A stretch of DNA of 64,000 bases from Desulfosporosinus shakirovi (GTDB lineage Bacteria; Bacillota; Desulfitobacteriia; Desulfitobacteriales; Desulfitobacteriaceae). The translations under genes were made by a program, and so were the position numbers. This document shows, piece after piece, positions 46,476 through 55,670 of this stretch (its first letter is position 1; every line of letters starts with the position of its first letter). Location: the NCBI RefSeq assembly GCF_020595055.1, contig NZ_JAJDOO010000013.1, forward strand, positions 1 to 64,000, read 5' to 3'. Under the pieces are notes generated by a model. It searched no databases, was not told the DNA's origin, and saw nothing but the letters and a program-made list of their open reading frames with translations.

Positions 46476-47636
46476 TTAAGTCTGCTGAAAAAATACAGAG
46501 GTAGTTTTCCCCTCTTCTATAAGCCGTTTAACCACGGAATGTGACTTCAGTGGGTCAACTCTCCAATAACTAATATCATTTTCGATAAGAAAATTACCCG
46601 GTAAAGTCTGGGATATAATCTCAGGGTTTTCAAAACGATTCATAATATTTGCCAGTGTCCATAATTCACTTACCGAAAGATCTGTTTCCATCGATTTATT
46701 CAGCTGAGAAATAAGCCCGGGTAATTTCGGTAAGGTCTTAACTTGCAACAGCTCTTTTTGCATTGCTTTAAGAACTGCTTGTTGCCGAGATGTCCTTGAT
46801 ATATCTGCCAAAGCATCTTGACGAAACCTGGCATATTGCAAAGCCTGTGTCCCATTTAAGCGTTGCGTTCCTTTTTTTAAGTTGATAATTCCATCTTCTG
46901 CGTCCCCGGTAACATAATACATATCTTTTTCAATTGTTAGAGTTACTCCTCCTAATGTATCGATCATTGTCTTAAACCCTTTGAAATTCGTCAGAACATA
47001 GCCGTCTATTGGCTGGCCTGTTAGTTCTTGAACTAAGGCCTTAGTAGTTTTAAGTCCTTTTCCCAGGCGAGCTGCAGCATTGATCTTTTCCTTTCCATAG
47101 CCGGGAATATTAACTTGTGTGTCCCTTGGGATAGAAATGAGAGAGACTTGGCCGTTTACAGTATTGATATTGGCTACTAATAGAGTATCCGTGTTACTAA
47201 AGGATTTTTCACCCGGTCTTTGGTCCACGCCAACTAAAAGCACTGTGAAGTGCTTCTTATTAATAGCGGAGACAGTCTCTTCATCATTAAAATCATTTGA
47301 ACCATTTACTGTCTGAGCTTGATCACACTTACTGGAGTCAAAGTCATTTGTATCATTTGCATTGCCGATATTTTCGGTCCCTTGCTTATTCTCAGTCTCC
47401 ATGGTTTCCGTAACGATTTGATCCTCGCTTTGTGAGGTACTGTTTTCAAGTTGGCTGTATTCTGTCTCCATCTTCGCAAGAGTAATGGGGATATTTTCAT
47501 TTCCCATAATAAACTGATTCACTAAAAGATCACCTATAATGAGACTAATACCTAGAAATAACCCGAGAAGCATAGGTTTTTTATAGGCCCTAATGACCCG
47601 GAAAAGCGTTTTGATATGATTCTTTTTTTCCTGCAT
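46476..47636 (-). CDS. LytR-CpsA-Psr (LCP) family wall-polymer ligase
   Basis: 386 residues from the ATG at 47636 (MQEKKNHIK), which overlaps the stop of a short upstream ORF (TGATG). Transmembrane anchor at about 20-42, a low-complexity Asn/Gln/Glu/Thr-rich linker (about 60-130), then the LCP domain with VLLVGVDQRPGE, SNTDTLLVANIN, SIPRDTQV, KINAAA and LQYARFRQDALADISRTSRQQ (the arginine motif). Attaches anionic polymers to peptidoglycan outside the membrane. Confidence 0.88.
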   Translation of the reverse strand: MQEKKNHIKTLFRVIRAYKKPMLLGLFLGISLIIGDLLVNQFIMGNENIPITLAKMETEYSQLENSTSQSEDQIVTETMETENKQGTENIGNANDTNDFDSSKCDQAQTVNGSNDFNDEETVSAINKKHFTVLLVGVDQRPGEKSFSNTDTLLVANINTVNGQVSLISIPRDTQVNIPGYGKEKINAAARLGKGLKTTKALVQELTGQPIDGYVLTNFKGFKTMIDTLGGVTLTIEKDMYYVTGDAEDGIINLKKGTQRLNGTQALQYARFRQDALADISRTSRQQAVLKAMQKELLQVKTLPKLPGLISQLNKSMETDLSVSELWTLANIMNRFENPEIISQTLPGNFLIENDISYWRVDPLKSHSVVKRLIEEGKTTSVFFQQT

Positions 47637-47674
47637 CAGAGTCCACTCCATTCTAAAACTCTTTTCCTTAGCAT
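47636..47674 (-). CDS. Possible 12-residue leader ORF translationally coupled to the LCP gene
   Basis: ATG at 47674 lies 8 nt after GGAGGAG (47689-47683) and the frame MLRKRVLEWSGL stops with TGATG overlapping the LCP start. The LCP ATG has only a weak ribosome site of its own (GGAG within the small ORF). Confidence 0.4.
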   Translation of the reverse strand: MLRKRVLEWSGL

Positions 47675-47897
47675 CAAACAATCTCCTCCGAAATATTCTC
47701 GATAAACTACAAAAAGGCAAAAAAAGCGCCTCTTAATTAGGCCCAATTTTTGCCTCTCAACATATCGATTATATTCTTCTAAATGTAGCATCACAAATTA
47801 AAAATACATATAATACCAATACAAACCTCATAGACATAAATCCTTTGATCCCATCGACCTGCAATAACCTGATGTTCAACGAAAGGGGGAGACAGCC

Positions 47898-48329
47898 TTG
47901 AATCATGGATATTCTCATCATCTCTATACACCTGTAATGAGAAATCCTTGCCTCTTTCATCAAAATACCATTCGGCCTACCCCCACCTATTGTCCCGCTC
48001 AACGACCCGCTTCATCAATGCTCAATGCATATCCTGCCACTCCTGCCCTCTATACACGTCAATCTTCGTATATCGGTCAATCCCCTATGCCCTATTTACC
48101 CAATTCCTATTCTAATTATCCAACTTTACAGAGATCCCCTGTCCCTTCGTCGATTCCCTTCTCTTCATATTCTATGCCGGCCTTTTCTTATGCACCAACA
48201 GCTTCTTCTAAAGGTCTAACCATCATTCTTATCGCTACTCTTATACTAGTGGCTCTCGACCTTGTAATTGTTCGTCCACAAAAATCCAGAACAATAGTTC
48301 AAAGTTCGGATAGGGAATTTCGCCCTTAG
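47898..48329 (+). CDS. Pro/Ser/Tyr-rich protein with C-terminal transmembrane segment
   Basis: 143 residues from a TTG at 47898, 6 nt after AAAGGGGGAG. The first 105 residues are low in charge and rich in Pro, Tyr and Ser; a hydrophobic helix (LTIILIATLILVALDLVIV) near the C-terminus is followed by a basic tail. The composition resembles spore coat or exosporium proteins, but no family is recognised. Confidence 0.55.
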   Translation: MNHGYSHHLYTPVMRNPCLFHQNTIRPTPTYCPAQRPASSMLNAYPATPALYTRQSSYIGQSPMPYLPNSYSNYPTLQRSPVPSSIPFSSYSMPAFSYAPTASSKGLTIILIATLILVALDLVIVRPQKSRTIVQSSDREFRP

Positions 48330-48393
48330 CATATAACCCTCGGCTGATATATGAAAATTTAAATAGGTGCCATTAGCCTTACTATCTAACTAA

Positions 48394-48438
48394 TAAAAAA
48401 GGGACGTATTACGCATTAACAACGTACATACGTCCTTT
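48394..48438 (-). terminator. Terminator of lysA
   Basis: GGACGTAT (48402-48409) and ATACGTCC (48428-48435) form the stem; the minus strand then reads CTTTTTT. Confidence 0.8.
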
Positions 48439-48452
48439 AGACTGCCAAAAGA

Positions 48453-49787
48453 TTATGGGCTGGCCATTTTTACAGGCTTCAGCCGTTCTGGCAAAACATC
48501 ATTTCTCAGCAAATCCGAGTGGGTTTCACGTTTTACAATTACATCTGCCTGACCATCCTTCACTAAAACCACTCCAGGCCGTGTAAGCCGATTGTAGTTG
48601 GAAGACATGGAATAATTATAAGCACCCGTAGATGTTACCGCCAATAGATCACCTGAGTTCACTTTAGGCAAATAAATATCCCAAATCAGCATATCCCCAG
48701 ACTCACAGCATTTTCCTGTAATAGACACAGACTCAGTTGCTTCTTCATTGGAACGATTGGCAAGGATTGACTCGTAACGTGCTTGATAAAGGGAAGGCCG
48801 AGGGTTATCTGCCATCCCCCCATCTACCGCAACATATTTACGAATTCCAGGAATTTCTTTTATTGAACCAATCGTATAAAGGGTCGTTCCTGCCGTCCCC
48901 ACAATCGAACGACCCGGCTCAATAACTATTTTAGGGCAAGGGAAATTCTTACATTGACAAGCTTCCTCCAGAGCAACCTTAACCGTTTCGGCATAATCCG
49001 AGATTTTGGCGGGTTCATCTCCAGAAGCGTAGTATATTCCGAATCCTCCGCCAAGATTCAATTCCTTGAGCAGGCAACTCGTCCGCACATGGGTATCTGC
49101 CATATACTTGATCATAATCTGAACTTCATGCCGGAAGGAATCTAATTCAAAGATCTGCGATCCGATATGAGCATGCAACCCTTTAACCTCAAGATTAGAG
49201 TAACAAAACGCTAAATCGAGGGCTTGGTCTGCAGTTCCGTTAGATAAGGTAAAACCAAACTTAGAATCGATCTGACCAGTCTGAATATATTCATGTGTAT
49301 GTGCTTCAATTCCTGGGGTTATTCGGAGAAGAACATTTACTTGTTGATTCATCTCTTTAGCCAGATCATTTAATAGGCTCATCTCATAAAAGTTATCAAT
49401 AACAATTCGACCAACTCCAACGTTAATTGCCATTAACAATTCTTCGCGTGATTTATTATTGCCATGAAAACAAATGTGTTCAGGTGCAAAATCCGCTTGA
49501 AGTGCTGTATAGAGTTCTCCCCCCGAAACGACATCTAAACCCAAGCTTTCCTCTTCAATAATTCGACACATAGCCAAGGTTAAAAATGCTTTGGATGCAT
49601 AAATCACCTCTGTATTTTCCATACCTTTAACAAACGAACTATGATATTGTCTGCAAATGTCACGAATATGGGTTTCATCCATGATGTATAATGGGGTTCC
49701 AAATTGGCTGGCCAGCTCTACAGTATCGCATCCGCCAATTTCCAAATGCCCCTGCTGATTTATAACTTGTGTTCCGTGCAACCTCAC
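48453..49787 (-). CDS. lysA: Diaminopimelate decarboxylase
   Basis: 444 residues. PLP-binding Lys in YASKAFL near residue 65, SGGELYTAL, FHGNNKSREEL, GGGFGIYY, EPGRSIVG and the Cys motif GKCCESGD for the substrate-binding dimer contact, with YNYSMSSNYN near the C-terminus. Last step of lysine synthesis. No lysine riboswitch was recognised upstream. Confidence 0.94.
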   Translation of the reverse strand: MRLHGTQVINQQGHLEIGGCDTVELASQFGTPLYIMDETHIRDICRQYHSSFVKGMENTEVIYASKAFLTLAMCRIIEEESLGLDVVSGGELYTALQADFAPEHICFHGNNKSREELLMAINVGVGRIVIDNFYEMSLLNDLAKEMNQQVNVLLRITPGIEAHTHEYIQTGQIDSKFGFTLSNGTADQALDLAFCYSNLEVKGLHAHIGSQIFELDSFRHEVQIMIKYMADTHVRTSCLLKELNLGGGFGIYYASGDEPAKISDYAETVKVALEEACQCKNFPCPKIVIEPGRSIVGTAGTTLYTIGSIKEIPGIRKYVAVDGGMADNPRPSLYQARYESILANRSNEEATESVSITGKCCESGDMLIWDIYLPKVNSGDLLAVTSTGAYNYSMSSNYNRLTRPGVVLVKDGQADVIVKRETHSDLLRNDVLPERLKPVKMASP

Positions 49788-49837
49788 ACTTTTCCCTCCT
49801 CTTCTTACTCAATTATTTTCCGTCAAGAAAATTAAAA

Positions 49838-49861
49838 CGGCAATGAAGTTCCCTGTTGCCG
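49838..49861 (-). terminator. Hairpin upstream of lysA
   Basis: CGGCAA-N12-TTGCCG followed on the minus strand by TTTTAATTTTC, 50 nt before the lysA start; either an attenuator or the terminator of something upstream. Confidence 0.5.
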
Positions 49862-50136
49862 TACAAGATGCACAGAACGATGGCCCTCTTAATTGGCTAT
49901 TTTCCAACATATTTTTGCCCCAGCTTTTTTTAAACACCTCTTACCCTCTATAAGTGAACACCCTGGGCAACCAAATCACCATACCTTGGTAAACAAAGAT
50001 CGGCTCGTCATATTTATGACATCTATTCAAATTTCATTCGTATTTCTCAAATCTGTTGCAGGTCTTATTTGGGGCAGAGTATACTCACCTCTCACTCACT
50101 ATGCCTTTACTATGTCAAAATAATGCCAAAACTACA
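49862..50136. other. Intergenic region without a supported gene
   Basis: A 76-codon plus-strand frame (49893-50123) and short Cys-containing minus frames occur, but none has a ribosome site plus recognisable protein features. It may be a degraded element; the neighbouring locus is full of broken genes. Confidence 0.35.
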
Positions 50137-50176
50137 ATACAACGTGTTGGGGGATGGTCTCCCCAACACGTTGTAT
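50137..50176 (-). terminator. 16-bp inverted repeat after the response-regulator remnant
   Basis: ATACAACGTGTTGGGG and its exact complement with an 8-nt loop. T run is weak on the minus strand. Confidence 0.55.
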
Positions 50177-50234
50177 CACATTTCCAAACCCAAATGACGG
50201 TTTAACTTTGTAATCAGGCCCTTCATGCGAATGG

Positions 50235-50630
50235 CTAATAACAAACTTTATAACCTACGCCCCATACAGTGATAATATACTCTGGGTGAGCAGAGTCCAG
50301 CTCTACGGGACTGAAAGGTTTGGTAATATAATCATCTGCTCCCATATTGAACCCTACGCTCTTATCGACAATATCCTCTTTGGCCGATAGTAGAATAATA
50401 GGAACTTCACTTTTTTGGCGAATTCTCCGGCAGACTTCAAATCCATCGATTTCCGGAAGCATGACGTCGAGAATGATTAGATCTGGAGCTTCATGAGCAA
50501 ACATTTGCAAAGCTTTTTCTCCGTTGGAAGCATAAGAAAAGTCATATCCCTCTTTTCGAATAAGACGTTCTACTATGGTACGAATACCTTCTTCATCATC
50601 TACCAACATAACTTTTAAGCGCTCCATCAT
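50235..50630 (-). pseudogene. OmpR-type response regulator with most of its DNA-binding domain deleted
   Basis: 131 residues remain from the ATG at 50630. The receiver is intact (VMLVDDEEGIR, phospho-Asp in LIILDVMLPEIDG, Lys in YITKPFSPVEL). Right after FSPVEL the sequence jumps to HPEYIITVWGVGYK, the end of an OmpR winged helix, so about 85-90 residues of linker and DNA-binding domain are missing, in frame. The product could still be phosphorylated but hardly bind DNA. It follows the kinase remnant, whose stop is 20 bp upstream. Confidence 0.8.
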
Positions 50631-50650
50631 TTTCACCCTCTTTTTTCTCT

Positions 50651-51650
50651 TCACTCAATATCCTTGATAGGAAGACCTACAATGAATGTACTTCCTCCGC
50701 CTGATCTGCTTTCCACTTTAATCCAGCCATTATGAAGTTCTACTAATTCTTTGGCTAAAGCCAGCCCTAGTCCTGTTCCTTTATATTTACGAGAGTGGAA
50801 CTGTCGGCCTGGGTGAATTTCTCAAAAATATACGTTTGGTATTCTTCTTTAATCCCTATCCCATTGTCGGCTACTTTAATAAGGATCACCTTTTCCTGAT
50901 CGTTAAACTGAACTAGGATCTCAACCTTTCCGCCTTTTTCTGTGAACTTTACAGCATTTCCAGCAAGGTTTTCCACAACTCTTCGTATCTTCTCCGAATC
51001 TGCCTTGGTTAATGGGACCTCTGGAGCAACCCGGACATGAAATGTCAATTCTTTGCTTTTAGCCAAAGGAGCGATAACACTCTCTACGGAGGTTATAATG
51101 TCGGTCATATCCACCACTTCTGTAACAAGCTGATCTTTCCCTGCCTCGATTTTGGCGAGATCCAGAATATTGTTGATGAGCCTCAGTAAAATTTGACTGT
51201 TGAGGAGGACTGCTGTTAGATAGTATTGTTGTTCCTTTTCTTCCAATGGAATATCTACTAACATAAGCTCGGCAAACGCTATTATAGAGGTCAAAGGAGT
51301 CCATGGCTCATAACCGCTAAAAATTCAGTTTTATAAAGATTAGTTTCTTTTAATCTGATATTCACTTGTTCTAGTTCCTGTTTGTGTCGTTGCAAAATCA
51401 AGTTGCCTTTTTCCAATTCATCGGTTCGCTGTTCAACTTTTAACTCTAAATTAGTATACAAATCCTTTAGCTGACCAATCATAGTCTGAAAATGATTGGT
51501 CAGCCTCTTTATTTCACCTTTTGCTTTCAAATCACTCAGATTTACATTCCATTTACCCACACCTACTTGAGCAACAGCATGCTCCAGTTCGCCAAGAGAA
51601 CTCGTCACCATTTTGGTTACTAAAAAATAAATATCTATGGGCATTGTCAA
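50651..51650 (-). pseudogene. Sensor histidine kinase, truncated and twice frameshifted
   Basis: Reads from a HAMP-like segment and coiled coil (LELKVEQRTDELEKGN) to FLAVMSHGL, where the family has MSHELRTPL; about 7 bases are missing at 51300, inside the H box, and the frame changes to LTSIIAFAELML. The N box (ENLAGNAVKFT) and G1 box (VADNGIGI) are present. A second shift near 50800 (after KFTQADSST) precedes [18 protein letters not shown] in another frame, ending at 50651. The N-terminal sensor and membrane part are absent; sequence similarity stops at about 51640, where the divergent TorD remnant begins. Confidence 0.8.
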
Positions 51651-52310
51651 ACTTAGAGCTCCTGCAAAATCTCTGATTTCCAGACCTTCTTTGGCAAATC
51701 CGCAGAACTCATTTGGAAATGAACCTGCTCTAGAATTAATTCGGATTCTAAACAGCGATCATACCCAGACATCTCTGTCTCTGCTGTCCATTAAAGAAGG
51801 TTTAGGATCGGTAAGGGATTTTGCTGAGCAATTAGAAGTGAATAGGGAAGATGCTATGGCAAGGTGCTCACGGAATATACACGATTGTTCATTGGTCCAA
51901 CTAAATTGCCAGTTCCTCCTTGGGAATCTGTTTATGTAAGCAAAGAGAGATTGTTATTTCAGGAAAGTTCCTTAAAAGTACGCCAACGCCAATGCTACTT
52001 AAACTATAACTTTCTTCCTGCTAAGTATCGTTCTGAGGCTGATGACCACATTGCTCTGGAACTAGATTTCATGTACAACCTTAGTAGTCTTGCCTAAACC
52101 ACCTTCCAGGAAGGGAATCTCAGTAAAGTTAGTGAAATTTTGGAGAATCAAAAAATTTTAGAAGAGCATTTACTGGTTTGGGTTCCTCAGTTTGTTGCTG
52201 TTTTGAAAGAGGCCACTTCTCATTCTTTATACAAGGGAATTGCTTTCATATTAGGACAATTTCTGAAAACCGATCTGCTCATGAGTGATGAAATACTGGC
52301 TGCCTTGTGA
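51637..52310 (+). pseudogene. TorD/DmsD-family molybdoenzyme chaperone, degraded
   Basis: TorD-type proteins help fold and insert molybdo/tungsto-enzymes. Three frames are needed: NEPALELIRILNS to LEVNREDAMA (to about 51861), then after a one-base loss VLTEYTRLFIGPTKLPVPPWESVY and SEADDHIALELDFM, then an in-frame TAA at 52095-52097 (family Gln, CAA to TAA), then FQEGNLSKVSEIL and WVPQFVAVLKEATSHSLYKG to a TGA at 52308. The first 20-30 residues are not recognisable. The molybdoenzyme it served is not in the window. Confidence 0.78.
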
Positions 52311-52331
52311 TTTTTCCTCTTCTATAAATAT

Positions 52332-52372
52332 GAATCCTGCTTTCCTGTATATATTTCTGGAAAGCAGGATTC
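52332..52372. terminator. Hairpin between torD remnant and activase gene
   Basis: GAATCCTGCTTTCC and GGAAAGCAGGATTC, 14-bp perfect stem; weak T runs on both sides. Confidence 0.6.
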
Positions 52373-52427
52373 TATTATTTAAACTGGATTGTCAATAAAA
52401 AAATTGAAATGTCTTATTTACTTGTGT

Positions 52428-53456
52428 TTAAGCTCCCCGTTGTTCAACCTTTTGTTCTAATCCACTAATAGCAGTATCAGCAGCACCAGCAACCGACCAC
52501 TTTCCACACCGATCTCCCCATCTGGCCAAGCTCCTGCCATCCTGTGTGATCTCTACTACTTCACATCGGTTCGCACACCCTGTGCAATCAAAGCTTTTAG
52601 CTTGAAAATGCGTTTCACCTAGGTCTAAGCCACGAAATCGGGTCCGATTACCCGGGCGTGATCCAACTTTTTCTTGGGCCAGATAAGCCGCTCCTAAAGC
52701 ACCCATGACATCATAATTCTCAGGTACAATAATCGGTTGCCCTAACTCTTCTTCAAAGGCTTTACATATTCCCGGGTTGGCCGCCACACCCCCTTGAAAA
52801 AAGATGGGGCCCTTAATGTCTTTGTTTTTGCCCACATTGTTTAAATAGTTCCGCACCATGGCCTGACAAAGTCCTGCCAAAATATCCGGCAATGAGTGCC
52901 CTAACTGCTGTTTGTGAATCATATCAGATTCTGCAAAAACCGAGCATCGTCCGGCAATTCGTACCGGATTTTTTGCTTCAATGGCCAGAGGACCAAATTC
53001 TTCAATCTTAATTCCCAATCTAGAAGCCTGCTGGTCAAGAAATGAACCTGTCCCTGCCGCGCAAACCGTATTCATGGCAAAATCAGAAACGACCCCATCT
53101 CGGAGAATAATTATCTTTGAATCCTGTCCGCCTATTTCAAGGATAGTTTGTACTTGAGGATTTACTCTTGAAGCAGCTACGGCATGGGCTGTGATTTCGT
53201 TCTTTACCACATCCGCTCCTAATAAAGTCGCCGCAAGCTGACGAGCACTGCCCGTAGCTCCGACTCCCATAATTTCAGCTGACTTCCCTATTTTAGATCT
53301 TAGAAGTTTAATCCCCTCTTGAATAATTTGCATAGGACGTCCTTGTGTTCTTAGATAAAGTGCTTCTTTCACAGTATTGTCCGGTCTCAGTAAGACCATA
53401 TTTGTACTTACCGACCCAACATCAACGCCAAGAAAGTATTTATCATCCACCAACAC
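52428..53456 (-). CDS. Acyl-CoA dehydratase activase family ATPase (BcrAD/BadF/HgdC)
   Basis: 342 residues. ASKHA ATPase fold: GVDVGSVSTN (phosphate 1), LEIGGQDSKII (phosphate 2) and FFQGGVAANPGI (adenosine). The bridging-cluster Cys are seen in NTVCAAGTGSFLD and AGRCSVFAESDM. A C-terminal extension carries CTGCANRC and DRCGKW. HgdC-type proteins drive electrons into 2-hydroxyacyl-CoA dehydratases or ATP-dependent benzoyl-CoA reductases. No dehydratase is adjacent. GTG start at 53456 after AAGGAG. Confidence 0.85.
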   Translation of the reverse strand: MLVDDKYFLGVDVGSVSTNMVLLRPDNTVKEALYLRTQGRPMQIIQEGIKLLRSKIGKSAEIMGVGATGSARQLAATLLGADVVKNEITAHAVAASRVNPQVQTILEIGGQDSKIIILRDGVVSDFAMNTVCAAGTGSFLDQQASRLGIKIEEFGPLAIEAKNPVRIAGRCSVFAESDMIHKQQLGHSLPDILAGLCQAMVRNYLNNVGKNKDIKGPIFFQGGVAANPGICKAFEEELGQPIIVPENYDVMGALGAAYLAQEKVGSRPGNRTRFRGLDLGETHFQAKSFDCTGCANRCEVVEITQDGRSLARWGDRCGKWSVAGAADTAISGLEQKVEQRGA

Positions 53457-54591
53457 CTAACACTCCTTCTCTTGTTTGTATGCTCTCTCGCAGAAGGCGC
53501 GGTCTTTCAAGCAGGTCGACATACGCTTCCAAGCGAGTTTGTATCCCTGCATGGCCAGTATGCTCATCCACAATAAGCGTCATAATCGGTATCTTATAAG
53601 TTTCTTGAACCTTAGGTAAGACACTGGCTGCCACAATTTCCGGCATGCAGGATAAAGGGAAAATTTGAATGATTCCATCATATCCTTCCCGTGCAAATTT
53701 CACGGCAGCCCCAACTGTTTCCAGACCATGCCCCCCTACAAAGTGGGGCAAAAAGGGTTTGGCATGTCTGGGATAGGATCTGATCGATCGATAGCCCGGA
53801 GCGATTCCTCGAAAGATATGACTTCCGACCCACCCTGAAAGATAAATAGAACGATCAACTTCCACCCCTAGACGTCCCAGTTCCTCCTCTATTCCCACTG
53901 AACTAAAGGGATCAAGAATTGTATAAATCTCGCCAACAATCCCTATACGAAGGGGTTTATTACTCCCTTCATTCATGCTGTTTAGCCCTTCTTGACGTTC
54001 TCGAATAGTCTCTTGAACCCAACGAACCGCATCCTGAACCCCTTTTTCCGTCATAGTCTGGGCAAGCCTTTGCTTGGCACTTTCATATAATTTTTCTGTA
54101 TACAAAGGGTGTGAGAGCCTTGGTCGAGCTGCATGTATCAAATCTTCAACTCTATCTAAAGCTACACTTTTCAAATAGGCGAATCGCATAGCCTTTAGAA
54201 TCTTTGCCCAGGAATTTTTCCTTCCAGCTAAAAAGCGAATACGCTTGGCCAACCCTGCCAAACTTCCATCAGGAGGCTCCAGAGTAACTACTTCGTAGTT
54301 ATACCCTGCGTCCCAAAGGATTTGTCGTTCCACTTCACCATAATAACCAAACCGGCAAGGGCCGATTCCACCAGTAATTACAATCGTATCTGCCCCTGCA
54401 TTCGCAGCTTCCAGATAATTTCCGAGATTTAATTTCAATGGTAAACAGGCCGATTCCGGTGATAATTTCGTTCCTAAATTTAAAGTTCGTTTACTGTTAA
54501 ACGGCGGGACCACCACATCAACATTGAGAGATTCAAAGAGCGTTTGAATCACGATCCAGGCATTCCCCATATGTGGAAACGTAACCTTCAT
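53443..54591 (-). CDS. Acyl-CoA dehydratase activase-related protein (DUF2229/HgdB-like), copy 1
   Basis: 382 residues. Cys-bearing motifs SPESACLPLKLNLGNYLE, GIGPCRFGYYGEVE and FPLSCMPEIVA, and LIVDEHTGHAGIQTRLEAYVDLLERP at the C-terminus. In many clostridia this kind of module is fused to the ATPase in one large protein; here it is a separate gene overlapping the ATPase start by 14 bp. Strong AGGAGGAGG site before the ATG. Confidence 0.78.
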   Translation of the reverse strand: MKVTFPHMGNAWIVIQTLFESLNVDVVVPPFNSKRTLNLGTKLSPESACLPLKLNLGNYLEAANAGADTIVITGGIGPCRFGYYGEVERQILWDAGYNYEVVTLEPPDGSLAGLAKRIRFLAGRKNSWAKILKAMRFAYLKSVALDRVEDLIHAARPRLSHPLYTEKLYESAKQRLAQTMTEKGVQDAVRWVQETIRERQEGLNSMNEGSNKPLRIGIVGEIYTILDPFSSVGIEEELGRLGVEVDRSIYLSGWVGSHIFRGIAPGYRSIRSYPRHAKPFLPHFVGGHGLETVGAAVKFAREGYDGIIQIFPLSCMPEIVAASVLPKVQETYKIPIMTLIVDEHTGHAGIQTRLEAYVDLLERPRLLRESIQTREGVLGVGG

Positions 54592-55648
54592 GGCCCCTCC
54601 TCCTTTCGATCATATCCAAAAAGGCTTCAAGCCGAGTAACGAGACCCGCCTCTCCACTGTGTTCATCCAGGGTAACCACCATATAGGGCTTATGTTGTTC
54701 TCTGGCTCTTCGAGACACTAGTTCTTGTACCATCGAGTCCGTCCCGCACCCAAAGCAAGTAAGATAAATAATACCGTCAACCCTTTGATCCTCAGCAAAT
54801 TTATTACCGGCGCCGAAGATTTGCTTAGAGTGACTCCAAAATAACTTTTTCCGCAATCCGGATAAGTTAGTCTCGACTTCTTCTTGATTGACGTTTTGGA
54901 CCAAATCCACCTTCGCTTTCTCGCGAAGCTTTCTGAGAAGATTTAAGTTAGCATAAGATTCATGTATTAGGTAAGAATGTCCAACTAAAGCAATTCTCAG
55001 ACGATCCTCATTCTGATCAACTATCGGAAGCTCATCTGTAGGTTTTAATGCCGTCGATGACATTTTTGCAAACATCTGCTCTTTCCATGTCACTGGGGTG
55101 GGGACCTTATCACTTTCCCTTAAGTCCTTTGCAGCTCGTTCAATCTCACGAATACCGTCCTCAAAATTCCACCCCGCTCCCATTGTGTCTTGATATCTTT
55201 TCTGCCACTCTATGCCTTCGTTAAAGGCCATACGGACATCCGGGCTGCCCTTGCCCAGTTTTAGTCCCAAACCCTCCAGATCCTTTAACACCTGACGTCT
55301 GCCCATTCGCCAATTCATGGTAACAGTTAACACAGGCATTCCCTGAGGAACTGCCGTAAGCAGACTTTCTGGAATACCCAGGAATTTTGGACAAGTGTAT
55401 GTATCTGTTTCGACACTAACTATACGAGGCAGAAAAATCCAATCAACATCCTTTAAGGCCTGAATATGGCCTGCTAGAAGTTTAAGCGGTAAACACGTTT
55501 CGTCACTGGCTTTCTTTAAGCCCTGTTCCATAATTTGCCGATGAGTGGCCGGCGATGTTACCAACTCAATACCTAGACTATGGAAAAAACCGGCCCAAAA
55601 AGGGAAGTGGTCAAAATAGTAGAGAGCACGAGGAAACCCAATTCTCAC
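54533..55648 (-). CDS. Acyl-CoA dehydratase activase-related protein (DUF2229-like), copy 2
   Basis: 371 residues, related to copy 1 in layout: SDETCLPLKLLAGH, TCFGCGTDSMVQEL and VTLDEHSGEAGLVTRLEAFLDMIERR. Starts RIGFPRALYYF, the usual DUF2229 N-terminus. Its 3' end overlaps copy 1 by 59 bp. The three genes together probably form one activator system of unknown target. Confidence 0.78.
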   Translation of the reverse strand: MRIGFPRALYYFDHFPFWAGFFHSLGIELVTSPATHRQIMEQGLKKASDETCLPLKLLAGHIQALKDVDWIFLPRIVSVETDTYTCPKFLGIPESLLTAVPQGMPVLTVTMNWRMGRRQVLKDLEGLGLKLGKGSPDVRMAFNEGIEWQKRYQDTMGAGWNFEDGIREIERAAKDLRESDKVPTPVTWKEQMFAKMSSTALKPTDELPIVDQNEDRLRIALVGHSYLIHESYANLNLLRKLREKAKVDLVQNVNQEEVETNLSGLRKKLFWSHSKQIFGAGNKFAEDQRVDGIIYLTCFGCGTDSMVQELVSRRAREQHKPYMVVTLDEHSGEAGLVTRLEAFLDMIERRRGHEGYVSTYGECLDRDSNAL

Positions 55649-55670
55649 TTATGCTGCATCCTTTCAGATC

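Noticed and set aside
49893-50123. 76-residue plus-strand ORF upstream of lysA
   Set aside because: Protein features and ribosome site are lacking, and it lies in a degraded stretch.
49788-50136. Lysine riboswitch in front of lysA
   Set aside because: None of the conserved L-box segments could be recognised by eye; only a short terminator-like hairpin is present.
51637-51939. 100-residue plus ORF as an independent gene
   Set aside because: It is the frameshifted N-terminal part of the TorD-like remnant.
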